Positions 12,391-25,024 of a stretch of DNA of 64,000 bases are shown in pieces. This DNA is from Ryuthela nishihirai (Eukaryota > Arthropoda > Arachnida > Araneae > Heptathelidae). The notes beneath the pieces were generated by a model, which was not told the DNA's origin, did no database searches, and saw nothing but the letters and a program-made list of their open reading frames with translations. A program made the translations under genes and the position numbers. Each line of letters begins with the position of its first letter. Positions within the stretch are counted from its first letter, which is position 1. The stretch lies in contig JAWZYU010000018.1 of NCBI GenBank assembly GCA_038380435.1, positions 55,347,251-55,411,250 of the forward strand, read 5' to 3'.

Positions 12391-14965
12391 CGAAAACTGT
12401 CAGAGATATTCCGGGTCGCTGCAGTCTCTACCTTGTGAATGGACTAGTATGTTGTGAGCAATACAAGTTGAAAGTTGTGAATAAAGTTAGCAATGGACAT
12501 ACATTTGGTCCCAAACTTTTGGTGGGATTTAATTGTGACTTGAGTGGCAGAAACTGTGAATGAATTCATTTCATGATGGGGAAAGTTATCTACACGTTTC
12601 GAGCCGAACTGTTGGCGTAGGTTTAACTAATATATATATATTTAACATTTCCAAAAAAAATTTAATTTAAATTATCTCCTAATTTCAATCAAATATTTAC
12701 ACAGGGACAAGAAGGTGATACTTTCAAATTATTATAGTTAATGACTAATTGTCATTATCAGCTCCAGAAAACTGCAGAAATAATTACAATACTTAATGAG
12801 ACAAATATTTTACTTTCCACTTACTAGATTTCACTTGCAGCTTCAAAGCAATCCCATATTGTCTTACGGAGTAACAAAACGTTTCATCTTGTTCAACTAG
12901 CATTTTAAACGCTATTCAAGTAGGGTTGCAATCAGTGAAATATAAACTGACGTCTAACATAAATCTAACTGTCTGAAAAAATGTGCTATTTATTTATATT
13001 TTCAGGCTTTGAGAATTATGTTTCAAAATTCCTTGTGATAAAAATTATTATTAAGATTATCGTCAATACAACCTTCTTCAGAAATAATAAAAGTTTCAAT
13101 GCATTTGCTGAACTGTTTCGGCAAGATGAGATGTTTGCTTCAACATCTGAAATGCAACCAAACATCTGTGTTGTCGAGATATCTCTTCTGTGAGACCGCA
13201 ATCTATGGTTGTACCTAGGTCGTGTACATACATGCAGTTCAATTGCTCTCAAGAGTGTGTAATGATCCGTTAACACTTCCCTCCTATTTCGAGGCAATCG
13301 ATCGTTCTATCATATAACATAGCAATCTTCTCTTTCACATTAGTACTAGTTCTCGCATTCCCAAAGGCGGGAATGTTCACCGGCGAAATACCGCGAAGTT
13401 TTCTCTTCTCTCGCTGTAATGAAACAAGAGCACTTTGTATATTCAAGAAAAATCGTACCCAATAGGAAAAAGGGAATAAATATTTCGTAGAGGAAAGACA
13501 AAGCTAAAACGATTCATTTGTATCATCTTTTTCGAAGAATGTTCTTTTCTTTGCATATAACAGAGAAATTTAATTGGTGCAGAGTTATATGATTGTTAAT
13601 TTGAATATTAATTTGCAAAATATAATGCTGAAATAGCTACTGTAAAAGATACATATTTACACTTTATTTTATTATTACACTAGAACAGGGCTATTCAACT
13701 CGGACTTAATGGAGCTACACTGCGAAAATGAACTACATTCTTAAAAGTCGAAGGTAAAATTCCCTAATTAAACCCTTTGGCTTACAATGATGTCACTCAG
13801 ACGACGAGGGAAAAAACTGCCATTCAAATACAAGCGTATCTTAGACGTTCGAGCAACTGTGTTCATCTCTTCAATTATCCTCCTCTCTGTCGGCAGATGG
13901 TGTGAGGTATCAGATACTGTTTGGCAGATGATAGATAATTCATTTCCGAATGCTTGCAGGTAATGTTTTTACGAATCAGTTGCAATTTTCAGATGTAATT
14001 GCGATATAAAAATCGGTAAAATCCGGAATACTGTCTATAGTGGGCTCAGTTTACAAGATTTATTCCTCCCGTCCAGAAAATGAAAGATGAATTCTTCCCA
14101 AGACTGTGTAGTGTGCGAAGCAAGAAAAATCGAGAGCCCGTACAAGTATGGTTTGTTGTCCTCTATTATTCTGAATATTTCAAGGTATTCCTTACTAAAA
14201 CACTTTTAAATATCACAAGAGAAACTTTTCTCCATTTCAGCATATTGCAAATATAATTTAAACTCTTTTACGTTAATTTGAATTCAACAGTTAAATTTTG
14301 ATTGAATAAAATTAGATATTATAGAAATTTGGTGAAACCGGATAGTATAAAAAGGTGAAATTTCATATTTTACATATATGATAAAATTTTGCTTCAGAAA
14401 ATACTAATTCTGGGCATATTTACTATAAACATATCTCTAAGCCAATGGGTTAAAAAACGGAAACACACATTTCTAGTGAGTAATGACGAAAACAAAATTT
14501 TAATTTAAACTTAAATTTTTAAGGAATCAAGAAAATATCTTGATTAAGAAACAAATGTATATATTTGAATGAGTACTACGAACCGTCGAAATCAAATAGT
14601 TACACACCTAAATAGAGTTTTATTCAAAAATTGGAAGGAATGAACCAGATTCAGTACATTGATTATTTGTTTTATGATCAGCAAATGTTTTGGTCGGACT
14701 GGCAGTTTCAGAAAGATCCTGTACTATCTACGGGAGTGTAATCAGGGTTTCATTAACTAAATTTAGAATGAAAAAGAAATTATATTATAGTCAACATATT
14801 CAAAAGAAAACTGGAAATACACATATCTAGTAATAAAGAGAGAATTAGATTCCTTACGCTGTTAACAGGCGTGAGTTAAATAGAGGAAAATTATAACTAA
14901 GACTTGAATTTTTTCTATGATTTATTTCAAATTCAACTTATTGTTATTTCGTAAAAAATACATAC
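12391..14965. other. No gene recognised
   Basis: AT-rich DNA with short open frames lacking domains (12981-13193 plus, 13016-13297 minus). A hAT-like terminus 'cagggctattcaact' at about 13686 has no matching partner in reach. Confidence 0.45.
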
Positions 14966-14970
14966 ATATG

Positions 14971-15021
<51 letters not shown>
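14971..15021 (+). repeat. (CAT)n microsatellite at the RTE 3' end
   Basis: Seventeen CAT units directly abut the 3' end of the minus-strand RTE copy. Shorter 'catcatcat' tracts sit at the same place beside copies 2 (33175) and 3 (37800), so the repeat is probably the element's own 3' tail, (ATG)n in element orientation. It could also be microsatellite expansion from that tail. Confidence 0.9.
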
Positions 15022-16373
15022 GAAGCAGCCATGGGCTACGGAGGTCCAACCAGACCGTGCAATTTAGTTCTCCAAGCAAGTCTATCCTGAGCTACATCTA
15101 CTGCATCTAGCCACTGCATATCAATTCTAACAAGGTCCTGTTTGACATTGCCCACCGCATTCTAGGTCTCCCCTTCTTTCTGAGGCCTATAGGCACACTG
15201 TTCATAACCCTATTCGCCAATCTATAATTATTCATACGGGCAACATGGCCAAACCAACGGAGTCTCTCTCTGCACAATATGCTGCTTAAAGGAAGTTGCA
15301 AACTCTTTTGCCTAACCTCATCATTAGTTACAAAGTTGAACCACCTAATGCCCAAGATACTGCGTAAGCATTTGGAATGAAAAGCATCTAGTTTCCTGTT
15401 ATCTTGTTTGCAAAGTGTCCTAGTTTCACTACCATAACTAACCCTAGAAAAAACCAAACTATTATACAGTCTAATTTTAGTCTTTAGGTGTATACGCCTA
15501 TTTCTCCACACTCTCCCTAGATTGTTAAAAGTCCCGGCAGCAATCCCTAGTCGTCTGCTAATCTCATGCCGCACATCACCATGATCTGTTACATAGCTCC
15601 CAAGATAACTAAACTGTGACACCTGCTCAAGACTTCAACAATTCAGATTAACTGAATCACAGCCTGCCTGACCAATTTTCATTACTTTTGGATTTCTCTC
15701 TGTTTATAACCAAACCTACTCTACTACCAGTCTCATCAATAGCTCGAATGAAAGAGTTCATCTCATCAACATCATTTGCCAAAAGGGCTAAATCATCAGC
15801 ATATGCTAAATCAGAAATTTTCGTATCTGCAGTCCATTTAAGGCCAAAATCTTTCCCTTGAAATGAATTTCGCATAACATAATCAATAACCAAGCTAAAG
15901 AGAAAAGTAGACAAAATGCACCCTTGTCGAACACCAGAAGTAATGCTAAACCAATTGCTACAAGCCTTACCAACTCTCACACACGACTCAGTGTTATTAT
16001 GGAGAGCTTTCATTATGTTAACTTACTTGTCAGGTATACCATATGATTTCACAATCAATCACAAATCAACAGAGTCGAAAGCCTTTTTGAAATCAACAAA
16101 GCTAGAAACCAAAGGTTTCTGAAACGCTAAACATTTCTTAAGAATCTGCCTAAGTGAAAATATTTGATCCACACATCCCCTACCACTTCTGAATCCACAT
16201 TGCTCATCACGCAATTGACTGTCAACAAGATTCTTAATTCTATTAAGCACAATCATGCAAAGAACTTTACCTGGAACAGAGAGTAGGCTGATACCCCTAT
16301 AGTTATCACAAGAACTGCGTTTATTTAGAGAGGGAATGCCGACAATATTAAACAGCCCCCTAATCGCAGACAT
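15022..16373 (-). mobile_element. RTE-like LINE copy 1, 5'-truncated, broken reverse transcriptase
   Basis: The reverse transcriptase and C-terminal region of an RTE-like non-LTR retrotransposon read right to left in three pieces. 16373-16059 holds 'SSCDNYRGISLL' and 'FVDFKKAFDSVD'. 16013-15657 holds 'SGVRQGCILS' and 'DLAYADDLALLAND' with the YADD catalytic motif intact. 15622-15107 holds 'FSYLGSYVT', 'YGSETRTL', 'LRSILGIRW' and 'RLRWFGHVARM', typical of the C-terminal part. Frameshifts or stops separate the pieces, so no single protein is made. The N-terminal endonuclease is absent: the element is 5'-truncated and abuts repeat E. RTE clade is assigned from C-terminal motifs and is fairly likely, not certain. 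Confidence 0.88.
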
Positions 16374-16975
16374 GGGGCAAAGACCCGTTCACCCACCACT
16401 AAAGGCTGAAGCCATCTACACTGGAAGACTTCCTCCAATGTAGAATTTCACGATGCTAATAGACCCAAAGAGTTTAGGTGCCTGCGATAACCTCTGCTCA
16501 GGATTATCCACCAGCTGATAAACATATACTGTGAATCTATTCACTTGGGGCTGTCAACCCACAAACAAACAGAAAACACAGCGGAAGATTTTCCCTCCAC
16601 AGAAGCCCACCAGTGCAGCAAAATCAGGATCCATAATTAAGCTCAGAGCCATATATCTGTCCAGTCCAGTGGGTTTATATGGTCAGTACCAGGACCCTGT
16701 GTGGTTGACCACTCCTCAGCAGGGTAGAAAAAAATGAAAAGTAGCCATAGTTGTCCAGATCAGTAGGCCACACTAATCTGGCAGCCCTCCCCTTCCGTTC
16801 ACTTCCACAAGAGAGTATCTCTTTTGAAAGGTACTAACGGTCCGCACCACGAGAAGGCAGGGTCGGACATTAGGTGCTAGGCCTGGCCGGTTCTATGCAT
16901 CATCACAGGGGATTGGTGCATAGCTCTCCTTCCAGTGACTACCTAGCTACCATTTACAGAACACATATGTATAAT
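16374..16975 (+). repeat. Dispersed repeat E, about 600 bp
   Basis: It runs parallel to 63030-63640 over its whole length. Landmarks in the same order are 'ggcaaagacc', 'tccaatgtag', 'caggattat', 'ggctg-caacccacaa', 'agcaga-tttt', 'gttgaccactcctcagcagg' and 'ctagctaccatttacaga'. No conserved open frame spans the copies. It may be a non-autonomous element or the untranslated end of a larger one. Confidence 0.75.
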
Positions 16976-17060
16976 TGTGTTAAAACATTTTAAATAAATT
17001 AATTTCCCTTTCCAATGTTTCATTTCTTAGGAAACATTTCTTAATTCGAAAATATATAAC

Positions 17061-17581
17061 TACTGGTAAAAATTCGGTGCCTCCATTGCCTCGTGATTCC
17101 CAGACTATCACTGCGACCCCTGTCTGACCTTGAAAGTGACACCGGATTTCAAATTTCTTAACATTTTTGAGATCTACAATATGAAATATTACTATGAACT
17201 GATGTTTAATTATCTAGCACAATATATTAAAATTTGACCTTTGAACTTGAAAGACCCATCGCATTCGAAATTTCGCAATGTGTCTGAGATATACGACCTT
17301 AATACTCCAGGCACAAATTTGTAGCTCCATAGCACTGGTAGATAATTTTAAATTTGACCTTTGTCCTCGAGTGAGCCTCTAAATCCGATTGTTTATCTTT
17401 TCCGACATCTACGATCCGAAACTCCACCACACACTAATTGTCTCATTTCTAGCATGCGTAGATCAAGGTTTGACATCTATGTGACCTTTATTTGACCTTA
17501 AAGGACATGTTGGAGGTCAACTTTCGGATTTTTCTCCGAGATCTATGACCCAGATTACTCTAAATGTAATTTTTACCAGTA
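17061..17581. mobile_element. MITE-like element with 14-bp TIRs and internal repeats
   Basis: The ends 'tactggtaaaaatt' (17061-17074) and 'aatttttaccagta' (17568-17581) are perfect inverted repeats that include a TA at each outer edge, consistent with TA target duplication. The interior holds four degenerate repeats of about 107-130 bp, each starting with a 'tgacctt' motif (near 17129, 17236, 17357 and 17487) followed by 'gagatctacgac'-like sequence. There is no transposase, so movement would need one in trans. The superfamily is not determined. Confidence 0.7.
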
Positions 17582-17637
17582 ATTATGATGAAGAAATGAG
17601 AGAGCTCTAGAAGCTCTACCATTTCTTCATCATAATT
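17581..17637. repeat. Hairpin directly beside the MITE
   Basis: 'aattatgatgaagaaatg' (17581-17598) pairs perfectly with 'catttcttcatcataatt' (17620-17637) around a 21-base loop that itself contains 'agagct' and 'agctct'. It shares its first bases with the element's right end. Confidence 0.85.
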
Positions 17638-18689
17638 AGAATTAGCATGATCCCTTCTCGTTCAGTCACGGATCATATGGATACATAATGATGCTAAAGA
17701 AGAAACAGAATACATTTTAAACTTAATAGTTAAGGCAAAATAATTTATCAATTTCCTTTCATGTTTCGTATCTTCATCAGACTCATAAATTAGTCTTTAT
17801 ATTAGGCTAGACGTTATATATGGTAGAAAGTACTTTTCATTTCTAACAGTTTTGATTTGACCTGCGTTGCACGATCTGAAATTTGATATATAAGAGCAAT
17901 TGCCTCAAGGCATGGTATTATTGATGATTGTTGGTTTACTTTAAACAGATGACACATATTTGCTTAATAAATAATGTATGGCATGATATTTGATTTTTAT
18001 ATCATATAAAAAATATGATATTTGGTATTTTGGAAAACAATCTAGTAAAACTTTACTTTGCAGCATTTGCTTGTGGTGTATCGCTGAAATAACAATAGAT
18101 TCGGTTGCTGAAAATTAAATGAATTTCCGCAATAATATGTTGAGATAAGAAGATGCACTTGTAATTACAGATGTTTTGCTCGGGTCTGGTATTGCTCTGT
18201 GCAGTAGGGCAGTGATTGAAAGAGTTGTAGTAACTGATTCAATCTGATATTTCTCTGGTGTTCCTTGTTTGGTTTGTTGATTTTCCTTGTTTGGGGAGGG
18301 TACAGTTTGTCCTATCTAGCCAAGAGGATTTTTTTTAATTGAGTCTTCTACTTGATACAATGATGAGTATGCCGACGAAAATATTTCACAGTTCCCCTTT
18401 GCATGTTTCTTCAATGTAATATGCAGATCTATACAGTGAAGCCATATTAGAAACTCTTCTGAATCATATTAATGCTAAATACCTTTATATTATAAAGATA
18501 AATATATTATACAGAACAACCAATATCCTAAACTAAACTAAAATATATCCTTTATGTATAATATTCGTATACTGCATCCTACACGTTGCAAAAAATTCTA
18601 AAGGTATTGGTATGACTGTCGAATCTTCAGAATATATCCAAAACAGCGAGATCCCTTTTAACTAAATAAAAAAAAGTAAATAAAAAATT
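17638..18689. other. No feature recognised
   Basis: AT-rich, no gene or clear repeat beyond simple tracts such as 'atcatataaaaaatatgat' near 18000. Confidence 0.45.
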
Positions 18690-18838
18690 AATACCACCTC
18701 AAGCAGCTGCTTGCCACAGAGGTCTGTGAGTTTATATGCCATAGTAGGTCTGTAAGAAAATCAGGACCTCAGCAGAAAAACAACACAAACACCCATGCCT
18801 TACCTGGGGCTCGATCCCAGATCCCTTAGATCAGAAGC
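18690..18838 (-). mobile_element. SINE family 1 copy, head-truncated
   Basis: Reverse orientation: 'aataccacctcaagcagctg' is the tail end, followed by the 3' domain (internally shortened) and 'cttacctggggctcgatccc', the B-box region with one change. It stops at 'cttagatcagaagcc', so the tRNA-like A-box end is missing. Confidence 0.8.
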
Positions 18839-20239
18839 CAAACATCAATTAAACGAATTTAAAAAGGAACGAATGAACAGAATCCCATGAAGAAATGTGA
18901 CTCATTTTGTATTGGAAGGAAGAATTGAAAACGATTATATGCTGTTTAGAGTCGGGAATGTCTGCTTTTGTGCAACTAAATATTATTGTTAAGTGCTTTT
19001 ACTTTGCAGCACTGGTGCACAACATTTACCTGTCAATAAGAAATATTTTCTGAATCTGCGGGCTGTAGTGAGAAAAACCTCTAAGAAAGTGGAATATTAC
19101 AGCAACGGTATATGATCCTAGTGATACATTTGTTCCAATTCTTCTGTAAAATACGCCGTTTTAGCTAAATTTAAAATGTAGAATAACTAAAGACTTAACT
19201 TTACATTAAATCACAATATTTCACTGAAAAAATGAAAGAGATTATTACATTATTTGCAAATTTGTAACTGTTAGAATAACAAATGACGTCAAATAACGTT
19301 TAAAATTTTGACCTTAATATAAGCAGTCGAAGGTCGCACAAAATGTTATAACCGACCACGAGTTGTACACCACTACTTTACAGTGATGTATACTTTACAG
19401 TATGTTCATGTAAATGTACCAATGATATTTATTGGTACTACTCAATTGCTTTTTCAAATGGGCCAGAATTTTTTGAATTTCAGATTTCTTCAAGGCTCAG
19501 AGACATCTACACGCGCAAACGTCAAGGGTAAAAAATCATACATGAGGGAAATGTAAAATGGATATAAAGTGTATATAAATGATAAAATAAATGTATATAA
19601 ATTAAATATATTTAAATGTTGTACACAGGGCCGGATATAAGGAAGGGACAAGGGGGAATACTCCCTATTCTCATTTGGAAATGCTTGCAACAGTTATGGA
19701 GGCAAATAAATATTAAACTTGTGAATATTTTACGAATTTTTCAAGAAATTTTTTAAAACCTCTAAAATCGAGGGAGAATTTTTATAATACTGTATGGGAA
19801 ACGTATCTTGGTCACCCCCTTTTTTTTCTGGATCGACCGCCCCACACACACACACAATTATTTTTTTTCAAGATTCGGGCCTACATATTTAGCTATTCCG
19901 GCTCTTTTCTTTCTTCCACCTTCCAGCGAAAAGAAAGAAGGAAATATAATGTGCAACGATCGTAACTAGTTAAATTCAAAATAAAAGTTTCTAGCGTGGA
20001 AAGTGTTATAGGCTATCGTAATTATGTCCCCTCCTTTCCTCTTTTTGAAAAGGGAGAGGGAAATTTGACGGGGTTCGATCGTAAAGAGTTGTGAACTAAT
20101 GAACTGCTATGACATTTAGAGTAGGATAGAAAATACATCGATATTCCTCTGGGGCAGAGGTATAGGTGTGTTTAATGACGAATGTCCCTCTAAAGTCACT
20201 AAAAGCAAAGTATTAAATATACAAAAAAAATGAACAAAA
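18839..20239. other. No gene recognised
   Basis: AT-rich with a short (CA)n tract near 19845. The 66-codon minus-strand open frame at 19490-19690 has no identifiable domain. Confidence 0.45.
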
Positions 20240-20243
20240 ATCA

Positions 20244-20369
20244 TCTTTTTAAAAGTATACTCAAAAGTAAAAAAAAGCGTAATGCCTAAGACGAATCTGG
20301 ACATGGAAAATCTTTTTAAAAGTATACTCAAAAGTAAAAAAAGCGTAATGCCTAAGACGAATCTGGACC
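20244..20369 (+). repeat. 67-bp tandem duplication
   Basis: 'tctttttaaaagtatactca' occurs at 20244 and 20311, and each is followed by 'aaaagcgtaatgcctaagac' and 'gaatctggac'. The two units are nearly identical, so the duplication is recent. Confidence 0.9.
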
Positions 20370-20379
20370 AGACGAATCA

Positions 20380-20477
20380 GGTTGCCAGATCAGTAATTTC
20401 TAAAAAAATCGTTGCCAGATATTTTTTCTGAATTTTGTAATCAACCATAGTGTTGGGATATTTTTTGAGCGACTGTA
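20380..20477 (-). mobile_element. Palindromic MITE, one-arm fragment
   Basis: Only the right-hand arm is present: 'ggttgccagatcagtaattt', 'tcgttgccagatatttttt' and the terminus 'gagcgactgta'. It matches the right half of the copy at 56561-56775. Confidence 0.85.
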
Positions 20478-23400
20478 CAACTCCTTTTCAAGTCCATTAT
20501 TACCATCTGTCTCTTTCCCCGTAGAGGAAGCACATGTAAGCACGTCTTGCTCCCAGAATAGACCCAGACAGAGAAGGGTGACGGGGAAGCTGCAAAATCA
20601 TTTGGCTCAGATACCTGGCATGGTGTGTTTGTGGCAAATGCAAATGTACATGCCATGTCAAATTATATGTCAAACAAATAAAAATAATGTGGAAATGGTA
20701 AAAGACTGTAAATAGTTTTTATTATATAATTTCATTTTAATAGACATAGGAAATCCGTTTTTTTAAAGTACGTATTAAATATATTCACATGGCTTTTGGA
20801 GTTCGGTGAGAGTCCCACATTTTGACTGGCTCAAGTCCTATCTAACTTATTCTGCCAGGCTTATCATGCATTTATATTCTGCCGGTTTCTGCCAGGAATA
20901 TCATGGATTTGATTCGCCAACGTTAAAAATGTGCAGTATCATTATTTAATAATTCTTTTTTCATAGTATTCGACCAAATAAAAGTCAATAGCAATTTAAC
21001 CTTCCCGGAAAAGCGAAACGAAGTGCATGAAGGCAGAGAACAAATGCGACTGAGTGAATCCGAAAGCCCAGACAGAATGCGAAGATTTCAGATAATACGA
21101 AAAGAATATAAGAGGGACAACAAAAAGAATCTCTTCGAAACTTCTACGCAGAAGAAATTTCCGGATATATTTTCATTTTTTTTCTAGGTTATTGTGCTAG
21201 AACCGAGACAAAAGTGATGGCACTATGTAAGAATGAAGCGAACTGACACAGCGCTTTGCGAAGCGGATGCGTTCCGAAATACATTTTAGTATAAAGAAAA
21301 GGAACCTTTATCTGAAGCTGCACTCAAAGAAATTGTTTTCATGTGACCATTTTTTGTTATTGCAACAGTTGTTATTTTGTATTATGTTTGCTTCGTTACA
21401 GTGATAGTTACCTGTTACAGGAAAGTCTAACTATTAAAACATTGTACGATCTTGCACAGGTAGAATCATAAAAATGAAATAACTATCTCTGGAGAATATT
21501 AGAGATCCGCACATAAAACCGGTAGGCTAATTAGATATGGTTAAATTGTCGTGAACTTCAGTGTTTCTTGGAAGGTAGTAATGGTTATTACTGAAAGAGG
21601 TTGAGATGATGTTCTCTATCGCGATTTTGTTTTATGTCATGGATGGACAATTCTCTCAAGGACGAAGAAACTTTCGGAAAATCACTATTACTTCCGGTCC
21701 GGCTCAAGTTCATTAGACCCATCTCGTGGCAGGACAATAACATGCAATAAATATCAGGCAATCATAGACAAGCACTTTAGGACTAAGAACAATCTTATTA
21801 GGGATGAAAAAATGTCTTTAGCAGAATAGGATAGAAGCTGTCTTATGTACAAGACAATATTTTTATCTATACCGTAAGATTGGGAACATGAAAAATCTGA
21901 AGAACTGAAAAATTCCGAAGATTTCAGTAGGTCAAAAGCATAAATAGTAAGATTATTTTATATATATAGCATTTAAAAAAACAACCAATAATTAAAAATG
22001 AAAATGAGCCAGTCCATAGAATAATCTCTCTTGTTGACCATAGTTGATGCTTCATTTATATTAATGATTGCAAATTCATTCACATAGCATGCTGACAATC
22101 ATTATCTGCCATATTATATGTTATCATTGACAACATTTAAAAACGAAAGTGAAAGATGTTTACAGTTTACTCTACAATGAATAAATCCAAATTGATATGT
22201 TATGCTCTGAATTGCATTTTTATAACGATTTTAATCCTCATATCTGGAATTTTAAGATTTCCAGGAATTCAGCTGTATCCTTTCGTGGAAGAATCGCCCA
22301 TCGAGACTCAAATTTTTGCTGCTGGAGCAATTATCTTTGACTGATTACCAAAGGTGTTACTGTGAGCAATTGTCTTTGTGATCAGTTTTCTTGTCTAAAC
22401 AACGTGCCTGGTTCAATAGAATGTTTTAAATGTTTTCCCGTATTTAATTCTCTTGTTAGAAAGTCGTACTCAACTTTTCATTGTTGAGAGTTTCTCTCAG
22501 GTAACAACAGTGAAAAGTGACTTTTCAAAGTCAGCTTTTCATTGTTGAGAGTTTCTCTCATGCTTAAGGCACTAACTCAAGATGCAGAGAAAGATTATGG
22601 TCGTCACTCTATGCGATTAATTTTATTTATTCTATGGCTAAGCACATATGTGTTTCCTCATGGACACAATAGCGGATTAAGTAAATGATATGATAAAACA
22701 AATTGAAAAGACAAAAAAGAGAAAAATTATAAACAGGAGACAGAACAAACCTGAATGAAACAGATGCAAATTCAGGGACATTGAAATGTAGACAGTCCAA
22801 TAAAAGCCAATTCAATCCGTTAGACTCTCAGAGACTTCTTTTCAGAAACATTTTTCGAGAACTGTCTGAGAACAATTTCGCTATCCGCAGTCTTGTATGC
22901 CGCAAAGCTGGAGCTAACTGCCCTTAGCAATCAGACAATGAGGAATTAAAAAGTGAATTCCTATAATCTCCTTTTGCCCGACTGCTGTCCTCTTGACTTG
23001 AGACCAAGTTTGAACTGTCAATTCGTCATTTGGTGTGGATGTGCCGCATTACCCTACCCAAGAAACAATTCTTATTGATGCCAGAATGATGAGACCACAT
23101 TATTCGTGGACAGGAATTAATGAAGTGCTAGATGAAAAGAGTTCTCAGGCCGGAGCATGCACGCATCGGTCTAAGAACACGCATCGTCTAAGAATGTGCA
23201 TATGTTTCTTCTTCAAATTGTCTTTAGATGTCAAAACTATGACTGCATGGGTTGAGCGACGAAACGTCACCTCTGAGTATGCCAGATACTTCAGAGCGAG
23301 TTTGGCAATTGATCGAATGCTGTCACAGAAATAGATTTCTTGTTTGGTTGTTCAGCATTGTAAACTTTGCTCCATACATTTTAATGTGCTACGAAGAATA

Positions 23401-23559
23401 TAACAAGATTATATAATTAAGCTTTCAATAAGTTACAAATACAATTAGAATTGCATTTACGGATAGGTAGATAACGAATTTGCACTTATGGATTAACGAG
23501 GTATTCCTCTATATGGATTTCTGTATCTGTTACATGTAATTCCTGAGCATCTCAGCTAG
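20478..23559. other. No gene recognised
   Basis: AT-rich region. 'acttttcattgttgagagtt' with following 'tctctca' is duplicated about 73 bp apart near 22470 and 22540. Open frames at 22156-22344, 22627-22815 and 23035-23334 show no domain and are not called. Confidence 0.45.
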
Positions 23560-23599
23560 TCACCTTCTTTGAAACAGTCCTTTTAATCAGTGCCGGATT

Positions 23600-24120
23600 A
23601 AGGTCCTCGTAGGCCATAGGCACTTCTATTTCGTAGGCCTTATATACATCTATTTCGTAAGCCCTAGGCAATTCTGTTTTGTAGGACCTAGCCACTTCTT
23701 TTTCGTACGCCAACGACAGTTCTTTTTCATAGGCCTGATCCACTTCTTTTTCGTAGGCCCAGAACAGTTCTATTTCGTAAGCCTAAACACTTCTGTTTCG
23801 TAAGCCGAACCACTTCTGTTTCGTATGTTCTAACCACTGATTTTCAAACTTTTTTAACCGCGACCTACAATAAGAAATACATTTTACGTTGCGGCCCACT
23901 CTTTGAGATTCCACTCTATTTCCTGTTCTATTCATTAAAAATGCTGGTTGCGACCCACTGAATTTATTTCACGCCCACTAATCGGTCGCGACCCGCAATT
24001 TGAAAAACTCTGCTAGAGACAATCTGTTTCATAGGCTATAGACTTTATAGAGTTTTTTTGTTTCGTAGGCCATAGGCACCTCTATTTCGTAGGCGCTAGG
24101 CATTTGTGTTTTGTACGCCC
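23600..24120. repeat. 24-bp minisatellite, interrupted by a MITE
   Basis: Degenerate units of about 24 bp with the theme 'cacttctatttcgtaggcc' run from about 23600 to 23834 and resume from about 24020 to 24120. Because 24 is a multiple of three, the minus strand reads an eight-residue repeat ('AYEKEV' theme) in a 63-codon frame at 23552-23743. No start context or wider gene supports coding. Confidence 0.85.
23835..24012. mobile_element. hAT-like MITE, 178 bp
   Basis: The ends 'cactgattttcaaact' and (reverse complement of the right end) 'cagagtttttcaaatt' are imperfect inverted repeats. The body carries 'aaccgcgaccta' and 'ggtcgcgacccgc', typical of short hAT-derived repeats. Flanking 8-mers are only partly alike, so an old 8-bp duplication is possible. 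It sits inside the 24-bp minisatellite, which continues on both sides. Confidence 0.65.
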
Positions 24121-25019
24121 TTTGACAGATGCATTTTTATGGGTGTATCTGTTTCGAGTGTTAGATGTGTAATCAAATTTATCTTGAATAATATTTCTCT
24201 CATAGCAAAGTGGTACGTAACAGACCTAAACAGCTGATTTGATCAGTATTATTCAAGAAAAGATCTTTGTCACTGTCTGTGGAATCTGTAGAGATCTTTG
24301 TCACAGTCCACGAAAAAGAAAACGAAACGGTTAAATGTTTTCCCGTACGCATAGCAACTGTTGTGCTTGTTAAATAATCTGGTCTTGCTTGTAACACTTT
24401 CAGATTTTAAAGTAAAATTTCTGTTTACTTCTAATCAAATCGCACATCGCTCTTTTTCATTTCTGATGCCATAGAACTCGGATACATTTCTTTGGAATAT
24501 CGCAGAACACACTCTCGCGTGAGTCGTGGATGACGTCAGGGAAATTCCTCTGCTGATAGGAGGCTCGCGAGGGGTATGCTTGTTGCACTTGGGCTACATC
24601 TTGCCGAAAGCGTCAGCTATCGATCTACTGCTGTTATCGTAACTCTTACAACCTTGACCTGGTAGCCTAAAGATATTCTCATCCATTCCAAGTGGTCTGC
24701 ACGGCCGAGAAACTATTGAATAGTTGATAGCGAGCCATCTTAAAATCTCGGTTTCAGACTGACCTACTTCCAAACTTTCAACCGTTTGTTCATTCGTAGG
24801 ATTTTCGAAACATGAAATTCAATCTGCATCTGGGAATGTGGCTCTTCCGATATATCTCGCTATTCATGATGTAAATAACTGACCGTTGCTCCGGGGAGTC
24901 ATTCATAGTTCCGAATTTTAATACTTAATAAAGTTATTAATATATGTTGATGGTAATATTTTTCCTCTATTAGCAAATAAATAATTTTAAGTAATTTTAT
25001 GCATTTTGAAGTTTGGGTA
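24121..25019. other. No gene recognised
   Basis: A single TGACGTCA motif lies near 24533 in a locally GC-richer stretch (24480-24650). 'gatctttgtcac' is repeated near 24263 and 24295. No gene can be supported; the minus open frame at 24200-24397 has no domain. Confidence 0.4.
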
Positions 25020-25024
25020 GTTTT

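Noticed and set aside
12267..12563. 98-codon open frame
   Set aside because: It begins inside the palindromic MITE and runs into flanking DNA; other MITE copies show the first half is transposon arm.
13686..13800. hAT transposon end
   Set aside because: 'cagggctattcaact' looks like a hAT terminus, but no inverted partner or 8-bp duplication was found nearby.
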